Notes under the pieces: model-generated
What the model saw: the letters and a program-made list of their open reading frames with translations, nothing else
Told to the model about the DNA's origin: nothing
Databases searched by the model: none
Origin: Hirudo medicinalis
Taxonomy: Eukaryota > Annelida > Clitellata > Hirudinida > Hirudinidae
DNA length: 37,500 bases
Assembly: GCA_011800805.1 (NCBI GenBank)
Contig: MPNW01000084.1
Location: 13,012-50,511 of the forward strand
Direction: 5' to 3'
Position numbers and translations under genes: made by a program
In this document: piece after piece, positions 1 through 11,279 of the stretch
Position numbering within the stretch: the first letter of the stretch is position 1
How the letters are laid out: every line of letters begins with the position of its first letter

Positions 1-57
1 GCTTCTCTCTGTTTGCAACATGGAACCGAAATCAGCATCATCTTAACAAGAACAGTA

Positions 58-143
58 ATGGCGACGATGATGACAATGATGACGACAGTGATGACGACGA
101 TGATGACGACGATGATGATGACGACGACGGCGATGATGATAGC
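58..143. repeat. GAT/GAC trinucleotide microsatellite
   Basis: Interrupted run of GAT and GAC triplets at the left edge of the window. It is a simple repeat; open frames through it would give only Asp/Met/Arg-type homopolymers. Nothing else is seen in 144-475, which is plain AT-rich sequence. Confidence 0.9.
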
Positions 144-475
144 ATAATAATAACAATTAACAGGAAAACAAAACAAAAATTTTAAACCATTTATTTTCTC
201 GACAACAAACAATCACAATAAAAATGAACATTTTCGGCATTTTAAACATTAAACAAATAAATAAAACATGAATAAGTCCTAAATGATTAATTAATTAAAT
301 AATTAATTAAAATAATATATTAAATGTGTAATTAAGAATTTATCGGAGGACATTTTTGGACAAGTTCATTGAAATATTTGCGGAGGATGAGGCTTCAAAC
401 ACCGACGCCAGAACAAAACGAGGATTTAATGTCTTATATTGAATCCTCTCAGGTTATAAATTTAATAACAATCTT

Positions 476-960
476 GTCCTTTTATTTTTATTATTCTTAT
501 TATTATTGTTGTTGGTCTTGTTGTTGTTATTATTGTTATTGTTATTATTATTATTATTGTTGTTGTTGTTGTTATTATTATTATTATTATTATTTTTATT
601 ATTGTTGTTATTATTATTATTATTATTGCCGTTATTATTATTATTATTTTTATTATTATTGTTGTTGTTGTTGTTGTTATTATCACTATTGTTCTTGTTA
701 TTATAATAATAATAATAATAATTGTAATAATAATAATATCAATAGTAATAGTAACTGTTATTATTATAATTAATAATACTATTAATAGTAATATTTAATA
801 ATAAGTAATAGTAATAATAATTGTTGTTGTTATTATTACTATTATTAGTAATATTATTATAATTAATTATAATTAGTAATATTATAGTATTATTATTATT
901 AGTAATAATAATTGTTATTATTATTATTACTATTATTATTTATTTTTCATTATTAATTTT
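476..960. repeat. Long TTA/TTG microsatellite with strand switches
   Basis: About 480 bp of nearly pure trinucleotides. From about 482 to 698 the top strand is TTA and TTG triplets; at about 700 it switches to ATA/TAA triplets until about 755, then alternates between both orientations. The poly-Leu, poly-Tyr and poly-Ile open frames here are repeat artefacts. Confidence 0.95.
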
Positions 961-1380
961 AGCGCCGTTATTTACGAACTGGTGAGTCATCATGTCAACA
1001 AGACGAAGTCGTAGAAGTTGAAGTCGTTGAGTTATTTTTAACTTGTTTTAAGAGAGGATTTTTAAAGCTATTTTGCGCTATATTTGTGAAATTATGTTAG
1101 CAATATGAATTAATAATAAGAATAATATTTAATTATTATTCCATAAGCTGTTATTAAGTTACTAGCTTTTTTAAACCGGCTTCACGAGTCACATAATGAA
1201 ACTCATTTTTTACCAATTGTAATTAATTTTATTCATCCTGTTAATTCCCTCAAATTCATCCTGTTGCTTCCCCAAAGAACTAGATGATTAGGACTACGAT
1301 TAGGTGCTAATTCGTAAGTATTCGAACCTGTGCTGCCATCGTGAGAGGCAGAAGTATTAACATTAGAACATGCCCCTTGC

Positions 1381-1440
1381 TTTATTTATTTGGTTGAAGT
1401 CCGAAAGAATAACTAACATGATCTGGACTTAACTCCTCGT
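1381..1440. repeat. Dispersed TTTA-led repeat, copy 1
   Basis: The copy starts with TTTATTTATTTG, then AAGTCC, a variable 24-base centre and GGACTT, so AAGTCC/GGACTT form a short inverted pair. The same order occurs at 25098-25161, and its first part at 24948-24976. Sequence 5' of it (near 1282-1295, ctagatgatta) also recurs upstream of the 25.1 kb copy, so the true unit is probably longer than marked. Confidence 0.6.
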
Positions 1441-2144
1441 TTTCAGTGGCTCTCGAGTTTAAAGCTGCTATGCGAAAAAGTGAAAGGTTTAGGAAAAGGT
1501 AAAAGTTGGAAAACTTGAAAGTTGAAAATTGAAAATAGCACAGTCGACCTACGAACGGCATAGAGAATGACGTGCACAAATTTTAAGTCGCTACCGTTCA
1601 CCGTTTGGGAGGAGTTCTTGGGACAGACAGACATACTCGTGTATTTTTCTGTTTTATATTATAGATTCATAGTTATAATAGATTAATATCGTCGTCAATT
1701 AATTTGTAATTTTCCAACAAATTTTAAAATGAATATTTTATGAGTTTAAACGTATTATTAATTGTTAATGTATTAAAATATTCATGAATTATAATAATAT
1801 TATTATTAATATTAAGTACAACTTTATTTATCTTTGTATTCATCATCTGACGATGTGTCATTAAATTGAATTCAAAGCAGGATGAAATTCTTTAAATTAT
1901 TTTTACTCATTTCGTAATTCAGAAAGTTGGATTTGGTAAAACAATAACCAATACGAAGCCATAACCATATTAATTGTCATGGATAATAAGCTCAATTGAG
2001 TTACAGACACACTTGTATAACATTACAATTTGTATTTAGCCGATCTTTTGAGTGCTCTTTTTGTGTATCCGAATGGGATGTGAAGGCACTTTGTAATCGA
2101 TCTACCATTTGTAGACACCCCTATCCGAGGGCGCCCCCTGGCTG

Positions 2145-2229
2145 TGCAGGCTGGGTTGCGAGCACGACACATTACGAATGTTGCCATTGCGACCGCACGC
2201 AGGTACGCAACCCATTCGGCCAACCTGCA
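2145..2229. repeat. 85-bp hairpin-ended dispersed repeat, copy A
   Basis: The core begins TGCAGGCTGGGTT and ends AACCCATTCGGCCAACCTGCA-like, so the ends are imperfect inverted repeats. A second core of exactly the same length lies at 16641-16725, roughly 80% identical by eye. Both are preceded by a GGGCGC-containing leader. Most likely a small non-autonomous mobile element. Confidence 0.7.
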
Positions 2230-3446
2230 GGCCAATTAGCCTTATTACTATTATTACCTTATTACCAGATTACCTTTATATTTATATAGAGATTTTCTTT
2301 TTGCATCTTTCAGACGTATTTCCAAGCTGTCGTAAATAAAATTGATCGCAAAGTCTCGATTTTATTGTACCGCTGAATGCAGGCGAGGGTTGACAAACGA
2401 TTTTAATATCGAGATTCACTTTTCAATATGGCGACCCCTGCATATTCGACTCCTCACTTACTTTCCATGAGCGTAACGTGACGTCTGCGTCATCGCGCCT
2501 TTACCGCCTCATCTTAGGAGAACACTGTCGTGGTATTAATAGCTTTTATTGGTGGGCATCAATAATTTCCCTACGATGTTAGTCTCAGCTTTTCATTTCA
2601 TTGCCTCATAAAGTAATCTTAGGTTTACGACTGTTTCAGATGTTTGCACTTGTAAAGGTCGCGTGGGTTCGTCACGAGGTCACACAACAGTTTGGTTCAC
2701 GACAACGGCGATGATGAAAGTTGTATTTTGAAGTGATACATCGCTGAAATGTTTTTTTTTATTATTGACCCGAACTAAAATACAAACGCACAAACTAAAA
2801 AGCATAAAAAATATGAAATCGGAAAATCAGCTCAAAGGTTGGTCCTGAGGGATCGACAACCCGCTCTTTGGACAACCCATTCCATATTTTACAGTAAGTT
2901 TTGCGTCCGTGGGGTATCTATTTCGTTGTTTTCAATTTTGAAAATGTGGACAGAAAAAATATTTCAACGATTTCGTTACAAGGTTCTTTGAAATAACGGC
3001 GAATTATTAATATAATTATAATAAACTGTTTAAAATGAGTCTCAAGAAAGATAAGTTCGATTGCAGGAATATTTGAATATTTATTAGGCCTACACATTCG
3101 ATGGAGGGAAGCTTTATGCAGGATTCAACAAAAGAAATAATTTTATATTTTGGAAGGGGTGGGAGTCACGGTGATGTTTTTGTGAATAATTTTCTAATTA
3201 AACAAGCAAGCAAACAAAGATCAAGTTTATACACAAAAATACTTGCACCTTAATTCGATCAATTGTAAGGATTTTTTTTTTTTGTTTTAAGATTTATATT
3301 AAGATTTAGGTAAGAATGATAGGGCATTACAGATGTGCCTGGCAATACGTATTTGTTATGTAGGTATGTTTTTGTCGGAGATCAAGCAGAGGTGTTGAGT
3401 AATTATTAAAATTATCATCATTACCAGTATTATGAGAATTATCATC

Positions 3447-3494
3447 ATCATCGTCATCGTCATCGTCATCGTCATCATCATCATCATCATCACA
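3447..3494. repeat. CAT/CGT trinucleotide microsatellite
   Basis: Run of TCATCA and TCGTCA units. The poly-Asp minus-strand frame across it is a repeat artefact. The interval 3495-3960 has TTC-rich and ATTC-rich sequence but no supportable gene. Confidence 0.9.
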
Positions 3495-3967
3495 GGCGTG
3501 ATCAACCAAAGCAGGAGATAATGTCGAAAAGGAGAGGATGATGAACCTAAGGAGGAGATGTATGGATGGTTGCATCAGGTTATTAGGTGGATCTGGCGGC
3601 CTCGTGTGGCAGATAATTCTTTGTTAGGATGGTCTGATTGAACTTTTAGTGAACGCGATATGTATCAATTTTTAGTTCCTTCCTTGGCCTATGCTTCTTC
3701 AACCCATTCCACTTCTTCTTCTTCTTCAATCCATTCCGTTCTTTCATTTCCCTCACTTCTCCCGTCGAGCTATCTCCCTCCGATTCATTCCTTCCTCGAT
3801 CATCTTCATTCTTTGCTTTTCAACTCTTCCCTTCATCTCATTGGTGATTCAAGGTGAGTGAAAGGATCTAAGGGTGGCTTCATTGGCTGGGATGATGAAG
3901 ACAATGAATGATGATTGGTTGGTCACATGACCGCTGGATTTATGGACGACATGCAGTGGTCAGTCAA

Positions 3968-4116
3968 AAGATGGATGGGTGGATGGATGGGTGGGTGAAT
4001 GGATGGATGGATGGATGGATGGATGGATGGATGGATGGATGGATGGATGGATGGATGGATGGATGGATGGATGGATGGATGGATGGATGGATAGATGGGT
4101 GGGTGGATGGATATAA
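3968..4116. repeat. GGAT tetranucleotide microsatellite
   Basis: About 145 bp of ATGG/GGAT units with GGGT interruptions only at the two ends. Because the period is four, all frames are open and give repetitive WMDG-type or HPSI-type peptides; these are artefacts. 4117-4569 is AT-rich intergenic sequence with nothing recognised. Confidence 0.95.
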
Positions 4117-4569
4117 ATTCGTCCAATTAGCAAAAGCCCAACTTTTATGAAATGTCATCATTCCATCCTCTTTTTGTTATTTAGGATTTTATTTTCATTT
4201 AAACATCATCTCGAAATTCAGAGTGTCCGAATAATTAGTATCGTTCTTGAACTGCAGACGATAATTAATGAAATAATTATTCGGAATAAAATTATAAAAT
4301 AGATTAATTCGCGTCCAATTATTTCCGGCTAATCAATTTATACTTGAAAGTTACAGACTGGGCGATAATGTATGATGACAGAAAGAAGGAATTTATTTTC
4401 TTCTGCATTGACAACGACCAGGGAACTCTGTCAGGACAAAACGCAACGTTTAATCGCTCGCCTGATCCTCAACTGAGGATTCGGACGTAAGCTTTCTCTT
4501 TTATATCTTTTTCTTGACAGTTCTGCTCGACATCTGTTTGAATTTTTATTAAAGTGAGACGATTAAGTT

Positions 4570-4889
4570 TTAAATTACTAATAACAAGGTGGTCCACTCC
4601 TTCTTGGACCTCTTGGATGTAATCCTGGCCAGCAGAGCGAATGAACTCGTCTGATTATCAGAAGTGAGTTTCCATGGAGTTTGTGGTGCTTTCTGGAATG
4701 CATTGAATCCCGAGGGAGATGCGAGGATTTGAGTTCCTCTCCTGTTCACTTTAATGCCTCTTAAGCTCAATTTGCTGCTAATGGTCTGCTCGGAGGATGC
4801 AATCAGGATGGTCCTAGGAGTGGACGCTGGTTCCGCACGAGTTTCTGGCAACCAGGGAGGGTGAAATTGGACGATCCATTCCAATATGG
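4570..4889 (-). CDS. Candidate exon of an unrecognised gene
   Basis: A 300-base minus-strand frame with coding-like composition, rich in Ser, Thr, Lys and Arg and without hydrophobic blocks, so a disordered segment if real. It is preceded by a good acceptor (TTATTTTCAG ending at 4890) and either stops at 4570-4572 or uses a GTAATT donor after 4579. It includes TRAEPASTPRTILIASSEQ. No family is recognised. The frame does not join in phase to the candidate exon at 5265-5456, so at least one further exon or another gene would be needed. Confidence 0.35.
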
Positions 4890-5264
4890 CTGAAAATAAT
4901 GTCTGCTTTCAAATTCCCCATGTTCGCGCCATTAAAAATAATCTTCAATCATGTCTGCCATGTATCACGGCTGATGTGTGCGTGCAGATCACGTTCGTGG
5001 AATTTCATAGCTTTTATCATTTTTATTATTAAATCCAAGTAATTGAGTTAAGCAACTGACGCTAGACACGTTAAAATCACTTTATAAAATAAAGTCATAG
5101 TACAATTCACGATGATTTCGCCAGCAATATCTTAACAATGAACCCAATGAGATGATCAGAAAGCTGTCAAAACATCGAGAGCACGGTTGCTAATATCGAG
5201 CGCTGGATGGCCAACAGACCTTTCACTCGGAGAAACAAAAGATTCCTTTGAAACCTTCCCTTAC

Positions 5265-5456
5265 TACATTGATCCTGAAAGGAAGCAATCCCAAAACGTC
5301 CGTGAATTTTCTTTCCGCGTGGAAAACACGTCGTCGAAAATTAATTTCGGATGTAAATAATGATCGAAATTTCCGGGAAAATTAACTTTCACTTTCTCCT
5401 TCACTGCGGATGTTTCCTGCCCTACGGAGTGAATGCCAAGCGCATTTATTAAATCT
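5265..5456 (-). CDS. Candidate exon of an unrecognised gene
   Basis: A minus-strand open frame bounded by a plausible acceptor (TTTTTACTTTTAG) and a strong donor (GTAAGG after 5265; without splicing a TAG stop follows at once). The peptide, for example DLINALGIHSVGQETSAVKE, has globular-protein composition with aromatic and hydrophobic residues. I do not recognise it. It may belong to the same minus-strand gene as the exon candidate at 4570-4889, but a missing exon would be required between them. The rest of 5457-6620 holds short frames on both strands that I cannot resolve into a gene. Confidence 0.3.
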
Positions 5457-6621
5457 CTAAAAGTAAAAAATGACATAAAAATCTTTATGCGAGGATATTT
5501 TATTTGCGTCCATATTTTAAAGACACCGATTCCGATCATTTGCATCCATCGCTCAACCTCTGAAATCCATCTCCCAATTATCTTTCAAATGAGAATTTAT
5601 TCCAAATTCAGAGCAATAAATCTTTAAACCTGACCGGTGGAATAAAAACTGAAGCTGATCATTAAACGGAGTCTGAATTACTTTTTTTTTTCTCATTTCT
5701 TTGCGAAATCATTTAAAAAGTTCGTCTCCGTTTCTGGAGAATCAAGCTCCATGTACGATTCTCACCAATCCCTGTCATCCAACTTCAGGAAGATAGATAT
5801 TCCCCTCTCAACAGACCATGGAAAAGGACAAATAGTTGGCCACGAGAACTTCGTTAGGAGACCACCTGAGCCAGTGCCTCTCAAAGGTAATTTAGGCATC
5901 TTTGTCACGAAGGCGTGCCTCCTAATTCCTAAATAAAATGTCTCTAACGACCTCTCCTATGATCACGCTTTGCCCAACACGTCATCCCTCTGAGGGGTCC
6001 TAGGACGAAATGGGCGGTTTTTGTCCTTGTCCTAATGAGCCATGGAGCACAGCGTCTGGGCGACGGAAATATGGCCCTGAATATTTTAAATCAGAGCCGG
6101 ATTTTCTATCCATTGAATATAATTGAATGGATCCACAGATGAAGTCACTTGATGGGACCTCAAGAAAATGTCCCGGCAGTCACTAGTTGCATGGAACGAG
6201 TGATTGATTCGTGGAAGCAGAGAAATTGTTTTCAAAAGCTTTTTCACGTCTAAACCCACGATGCTGATCACTGTATCTGGGGAGTTGCAGACTTCGGTCG
6301 GCATTATTTCCAGTGGAAAATGCCCTCCATCAATCCACATCGGTCAATCAACAGATGTGCCTCCTTTGTCGGAACCATCCAGGCCTCATGCTCGCCATAT
6401 TGCCAATCTGGCATAAACGCAATTTTACTCTGGCTGTGCATGCTATTTGCTTTCGTAATTGTCGATATTAGTAAACTAGGTTCGATGCTCGTAACAACGA
6501 TTTAAAGGTATTCATAATGTTTTCATAAAAACTATTTGTAAATATTGGAAATTGTGACAAAATTGTCGAGATGGACTGAATTGAATCTAAAGACAGCTGA
6601 AACATTATGTTCATGTTGGCC

Positions 6622-6642
6622 CACGACGACGACGACGACGAC

Positions 6643-6677
<35 letters not shown>

Positions 6678-6678
6678 C
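6622..6678. repeat. GAC/GAT microsatellite in the LIAS 3' UTR
   Basis: GAC triplets followed by GAT triplets. The array ends only about 14 bp beyond the LIAS stop codon, so on the mRNA strand the 3' UTR begins almost directly with an ATC then GTC run. Confidence 0.9.
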
Positions 6679-6691
6679 TCTCCAAATCAAG

Positions 6692-9600
6692 TTACACCCT
6701 GTTCTGAAGGAGATTCTTTATGAAAAACTCCCCTGAAATTAGAAAAAAATTGACTATAGTTGATTATAATTACAGCCAGTTACTGTAATTACCATAAATA
6801 ACCCAATCAAGAAAGTAATTGAAGTTTACAGTTTACAACAACCCTCTCTCACCTGCCCTATAGGAGGATCTGACCAAAGGACCACTGGCAGTGTAGACGA
6901 AACCCAGTCTATTTCCTACCTCCTCCCACTTCTTGAACTTCTCAGGGGTCACGTACTCCTTGACCTAAGTTAGTAATAATGAATAATAAGTGAATAATTG
7001 CCTTAATGGTGATGAGGATGACGACGACGACGAACAACGAGGCAACAACAGCTCGCCAGATTGCAAGTGGGTTGTATGTCGAGTTGCGAGAGCAATGCAT
7101 GACATGAATGTTTAAAATATAAATCTTCGAACAAAACCAAACCTCGAGCATATTAAAAACAACCATTGTTTCAAGTTAAACAAATTAATTAACATAACCG
7201 ATTAGCCTAATTAGGTGATGATGGACAGAACGTGAAACGAACAAAGCGACCTTCAAATGTCTCCTCGTCGGCTGCATGTACTGGCCGAGGGTCAGGCAAT
7301 CCACTCCTGCTTCCCTCAAGTCTGAGCAAGATTAATCATAAATAATAATTATTGTTATTATTATCATCAGACATAATAACATACGAAATTATTCTGTAAA
7401 CATTAACAATTACACACCAGTACAATAGGTGATTAATATAAAACAGCATTAAGAGCCAGTAATAATAAAATATATCGTCATATAATAATAACCATAATAA
7501 TAATAAATATGCATTTCATTAACAATAACAATGCATATTAAAAATATTAATAATGACAATAAAATCAACACACAAGGACACCTGTGATCGTTGTCAGCAC
7601 TTCGTCGTCAGTCTCTCCATGACCGAGCATGATGGAGGACTTGGTGATCAGGGATGGTTTGTACTTCTTGGCATGCCTCAGCACTTCCAGGGACTGATGG
7701 TACTTGGCCCTGTGATCTCTTACCAACCTGGAAGACCAACGTGGTTGTAAAGTGAAAGACTGAAGTAAAATCAAAGCACAGAAAATGCTTAACAGTGTCA
7801 ACGAACAAGAAGTTTTTAACGAATCCTGATTTAATAATTTATTTCAAGGGAGTGAAATCAAATTAAAGAACTGAAAATGTTAAATAAAATCCAACTTAAA
7901 CCAATCAACAAGACAGATACTCCAGTCCAGTCCAGTCTGGAGCCCCCATAGCAAGCAACTCATAACAAAGATTGAACGTTTCTGAATATTTTCCACAAAA
8001 ACCATTCCAGGATTGCGAACGCTACCTTACAAGAGCAGACTTCGGAAACTCGGACTCGAGACCCTCGAACGTCGACGCCTCATCCACGATTTAAGCCTCT
8101 GCTACAAAACAGTGCACAGCTTCACTCGCTGCATCATTCCGGAATTCCCCATTCTCACATCATCTCTCGCAGGTGGTCCTACCGAATACGCCAAGAAAAA
8201 TGCTCCACAATTCACGGGCTCCGTTTCTTCATCAATCGAATCACGAAACCCTGGAACTCGCTCCCCCAGATATCGTCTGCTCGTCGACCCGTACCAGATT
8301 CTGAGCTCGCTCATCTACCGTCGATCTCGACAAATATCTTACAATTAAATGATTCCAACTTTTTCTGCACCACTGTACATCTACAAACTAACCGACCACA
8401 ATTTGCGTTAGCGGTCGTTCGTGAACCTTTTCTTGGTCGAAATAAATAAAATAAAATATTTAAAACTACTTAAACGAACGGAAGTCGTGCTGCCGCAAGG
8501 AGCCTGAAAACTTATCGACCTGTGTAGGGCTTCCACAGTTTCGATGTTGTGAGCGAACACGTCCAGGTTGGCGTCCACGACCTTCTCGACGCACTTCAAA
8601 TCGCCTTGGAAGTCAGGAGTCAAACACTCCACCAGCATCTTCGGAGACCTTGAATGTTAACCAATTACAATTCTGTTTTATTAATAAAAAAATGACTAAT
8701 TATTAATTAGTTAATTAATTACTGATTGTAATAATTAATAATAATAATAGTTAATTTATAATGCGCTGTTTGCATAGCGTCAGAGGCGCCTAATAATAGT
8801 ATTTTATAAACTACTAATAGTATTTGATAATTATTAATAATTAGTAATTAATAACTACTAATAGTATTTATTAATAATTAGTAATTAATAATTATTTAAT
8901 TTATTCAAATTCCATTTGAGGGTATGCAGAAAAAAGTAAGTCATGCCATCATTGACATGAAACCTACAATTTCCTATAAATGTTTTGAAATGTTTAGATA
9001 AGATATTTGGAGTTAAGATTTAAATAGCTTGTAACAATGAATGCATCGTGTTGATTTTGAACAATATTTATCATTTTACAATCCACACTACACGAGAGGC
9101 AAACAATCTTCACTCAAACATCCTCGCTCGATCACCTCTCTTTTATTTCTCTGATGGTTTCTGCAAAATGACTTGATCCAAAGTCTGGAAGGTCTGTTGG
9201 AAGAATGACTAGAATGAATATGAATAATGAATGAATAGATTAATCAATCTCGAAGTGCACAATTAAAGATGAATAGTCAGAGGTGAAAATAAAAGTTATA
9301 TACTTTATAAATCTTAAGATTTAAATTTGTTAAAAGAAATACTTCACCCCAAACCCACCGTCTCTGTCCACGGAGGTCAACACCACGTAGTCCAATCCCC
9401 ATTCGGCCACGGCTCGGGCGGTGTTGACCGGCTCCTCGGGGTCCAACGGCGGGGGATTCCTTGCCGTCTTCACCGAACAAAACCTGCATCCCCTCGTGCA
9501 GGTGTCGCCCATAATCATTATCGTCGCCGTGGCGACTTCGCTTTGACCTCCGCCCCAGCACTCTCCTATGTTGGGGCATTTGGCCTCTTCACACACCTGG

Positions 9601-10423
9601 ATGACAGGTAAAGTAATTATGCAGTCGATGCCAAGGAAAAGATGAGGTTGCTTAGAATCAATGGATCATTCAAAGCAGCTAATATATTTTCTGCCATGAT
9701 GTTTATGAAAATTTATGACTTGTGTTACAAGCAGCAAATCGAGCTCCATCTTAGGATTAAAGTCGTAAAATAATCCAAATTCTCTGAAAGTGTCAAATCA
9801 ATCGTTGATGAAGTTTCAGCCTCTTGGGAAGCAGAAACGACGACGCCGAGAGAAACCGACATTTTGACCGACGGCGTCGTCCAAGTGAATTAGTAAATGA
9901 ACAACCGGACGACTGACCGTGTGGAGTTTGAGGTTTCTTAAGGATTCTTTCAACCTGTGAACATTTTTGCCCACCGGAATTTCTCTCTTCAACCAGGGTG
10001 GTAAACGAAGCCTGTCGTAAATGCTGCACGTTAGAACAATTGACGACCCATCGACATGGAACGACCCATCGCACAATTAGCGATGCAACGAATCGGCCAT
10101 CAAAGACCAACTCGAATCATCAAAAGTCATGACGGGCTCGTGAAAAGTGCAGAAGCTTCGATTCACCTTTCTCCGGAGGTGCTCTTGAGATTCCCTGCAT
10201 AAACTGTTGTGTCAGTTCCTTCTTTCAAGAAATCTTTTAGATCTGGACCGTTTTTAATTCGTTGTTTAATGTCGTCGGAAATTGATGATTTGCAATACAC
10301 AGCTTCCTAAAAATTATTTTTTAATCGGTAGAGAAATTAAATGATTCTCAATGAAATCTCTTCACTTACAATGAATGCTGCCGCTTGCTTCGGAATGAGA
10401 AAATCTTTTCTTAATCGAATCAT
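6692..10423 (-). CDS. LIAS: Lipoyl synthase, mitochondrial (complete, 10 coding exons)
   Basis: Radical-SAM enzyme that inserts two sulfurs into octanoyl groups bound to mitochondrial lipoyl-domain proteins and glycine-cleavage H protein. Coding exons: 10423-10370, 10306-10167, 10011-9918, 9596-9359, 9193-9136, 8648-8520, 7727-7582, 7321-7251, 6964-6853, 6732-6692; every junction keeps frame and gives about 360 residues (human about 372). Auxiliary-cluster cysteines are C98, C103 and C109 ([12 protein letters not shown]), radical-SAM cysteines C129, C133 and C136 (CTRGCRFC), and the C-terminal RSS serine ligand is at 342-344. The start at 10423 is chosen because it leads in frame into exon 2; the basic N-terminus fits a mitochondrial presequence, but another 5' exon is possible. 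The usual PDGG motif reads PDFG at 178-181. Three donors start GTC. A non-LTR fragment sits in the intron between 8519 and 7728. Confidence 0.97.
7930..8350 (+). mobile_element. Non-LTR retrotransposon RT C-terminal tail, frameshifted
   Basis: From about 8013 the plus strand encodes [20 protein letters not shown] followed by LCYKTVHSF, the conserved segment just after the reverse-transcriptase core in CR1/Jockey-type LINEs. The frame then shifts around 8140-8160 and continues as [16 protein letters not shown] and LDKYLTIK before a stop near 8348, which matches the usual FF-x-RV-x-x-WNSLP ending. Nothing of the RT core or endonuclease is present. It is a dead 5'-truncated insertion in a LIAS intron, antisense to that gene. 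Confidence 0.8.
8690..8905. repeat. AT-rich tandem duplications and partial repeat copy
   Basis: TAATTA-rich sequence in a LIAS intron. ACTACTAATAGTATTT occurs twice and TTAATAATTAGTAATTAATAA occurs twice in alternating order, giving an imperfect tandem of about 40-bp units. Around 8760-8790 lies GCATAGCGTCAGAGGCGC, identical to the leader of the hairpin repeat at 16.57 kb, so this is a partial third copy of that family. Confidence 0.6.
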
Positions 10424-11279
10424 CTCCGAAAGATAAAAAATAACAAATTAATGGTGGCAGGTAAGTCGAAAGAAAACCTCTGTAAACTCCACCGATAACA
10501 CACGACTTTGAAATTGCTTTGTTTACACTGAATAAATTAACAATGCCTTTCATGTTTAAAAGGCTTTCAAACCTTCAATATTTTTGGTTTTTATTTAAAG
10601 TCCATTTTTAAATCAAATAAAAAAATTATTTGAAAGTTACGATAAATAAGTATTTATTCTGTCCTAGGTAGTCGTACAGCGTCTGCAACTGCAAGCAAAA
10701 CACCAAAACGAGGACATCTTCTGTTTTCCAGCTTTTAAAAATTAATCAATTAATTCAAATTAGCAATTCTCACAAAACTCCCTGACAACCAAAACTACTT
10801 GTCCAATAGTATATAAAATGTAATTTTATCCATTGCTCAAAGTTAAGCATTTTGGATCGATTTCAGTAGACACTGTTAAAACCTTGATACGCCTTAGTCA
10901 CATCACACAGTCAAACGTAAAATAAACTAATCCCGCTACAAGAATCTATCAATCACGATAACGTCTCACTTCCCTAATTATCAGAAGCAGCTGAAATGAT
11001 AAAACTCAGGTTAAGAAATCCCACACTTGCTCTCGAGAACGATTGGAAAATATTACGAAAGAAGCATGGTCATCCTGACGCAAATAATTCTTTCAAACCA
11101 TTAATGACTGCCGAATTCATTATCGTGATAAATATTGTGTAATACGGTGTAAAGATTTCGTTATTAAATAATTTATTGCTCTTCACTATATTTACCATCG
11201 ATTTAATACCTTCACAAACCAGATGAAGCGGGTTTACAGGCAGGCGGCATTTTTTTATAAACAGTCAAAATTAATTGCT
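10424..11279. other. LIAS upstream and intergenic region
   Basis: Sequence 5' of LIAS. A minus-strand ATG at 10553 opens a 63-codon frame overlapping LIAS exon 1 in another frame; it could be an upstream ORF or chance. No other exon, RNA gene or repeat is recognised. Confidence 0.4.

Larger units (their letters stand above)
961..3415. other. Gene-free stretch with two repeat copies
   Basis: No convincing coding exon is seen on either strand. The stretch holds a TTTA-led dispersed repeat copy (around 1381-1440), a hairpin-ended repeat core (2145-2229) and a more GC-balanced patch with CRE-like half sites (around 2430-2500). The remainder is AT-rich and structureless to the eye. Confidence 0.6.

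Noticed and set aside
369..773. Poly-Tyr, poly-Leu and poly-Ile open frames
   Set aside because: They are readings of the TTA/TTG microsatellite.
1996..2289. 97-codon Cys-rich plus-strand frame
   Set aside because: It runs through the 85-bp hairpin repeat core, which recurs elsewhere in non-coding sequence; composition is incidental.
3908..4161. Repetitive WMDG and HPSI reading frames on both strands
   Set aside because: The GGAT tetranucleotide array is open in all frames; no start context, splice sites or homology.
5789..5886. Possible plus-strand exon with acceptor AACTTCAG and donor GTAATT
   Set aside because: The peptide (for example GHENFVRRPPEPVPLKG) looks plausible, but no in-phase partner exon was found and the minus strand is also open; too weak to call.
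6086..6416. Overlapping 84-codon minus and 70-codon plus frames
   Set aside because: Both look moderately protein-like, so neither can be preferred; no splice partners were identified.
10362..10553. 63-codon minus-strand frame starting with a presequence-like peptide
   Set aside because: It resembles a mitochondrial leader but is out of frame with LIAS exon 2; no donor restores the frame, so the ATG at 10423 was chosen as the LIAS start.
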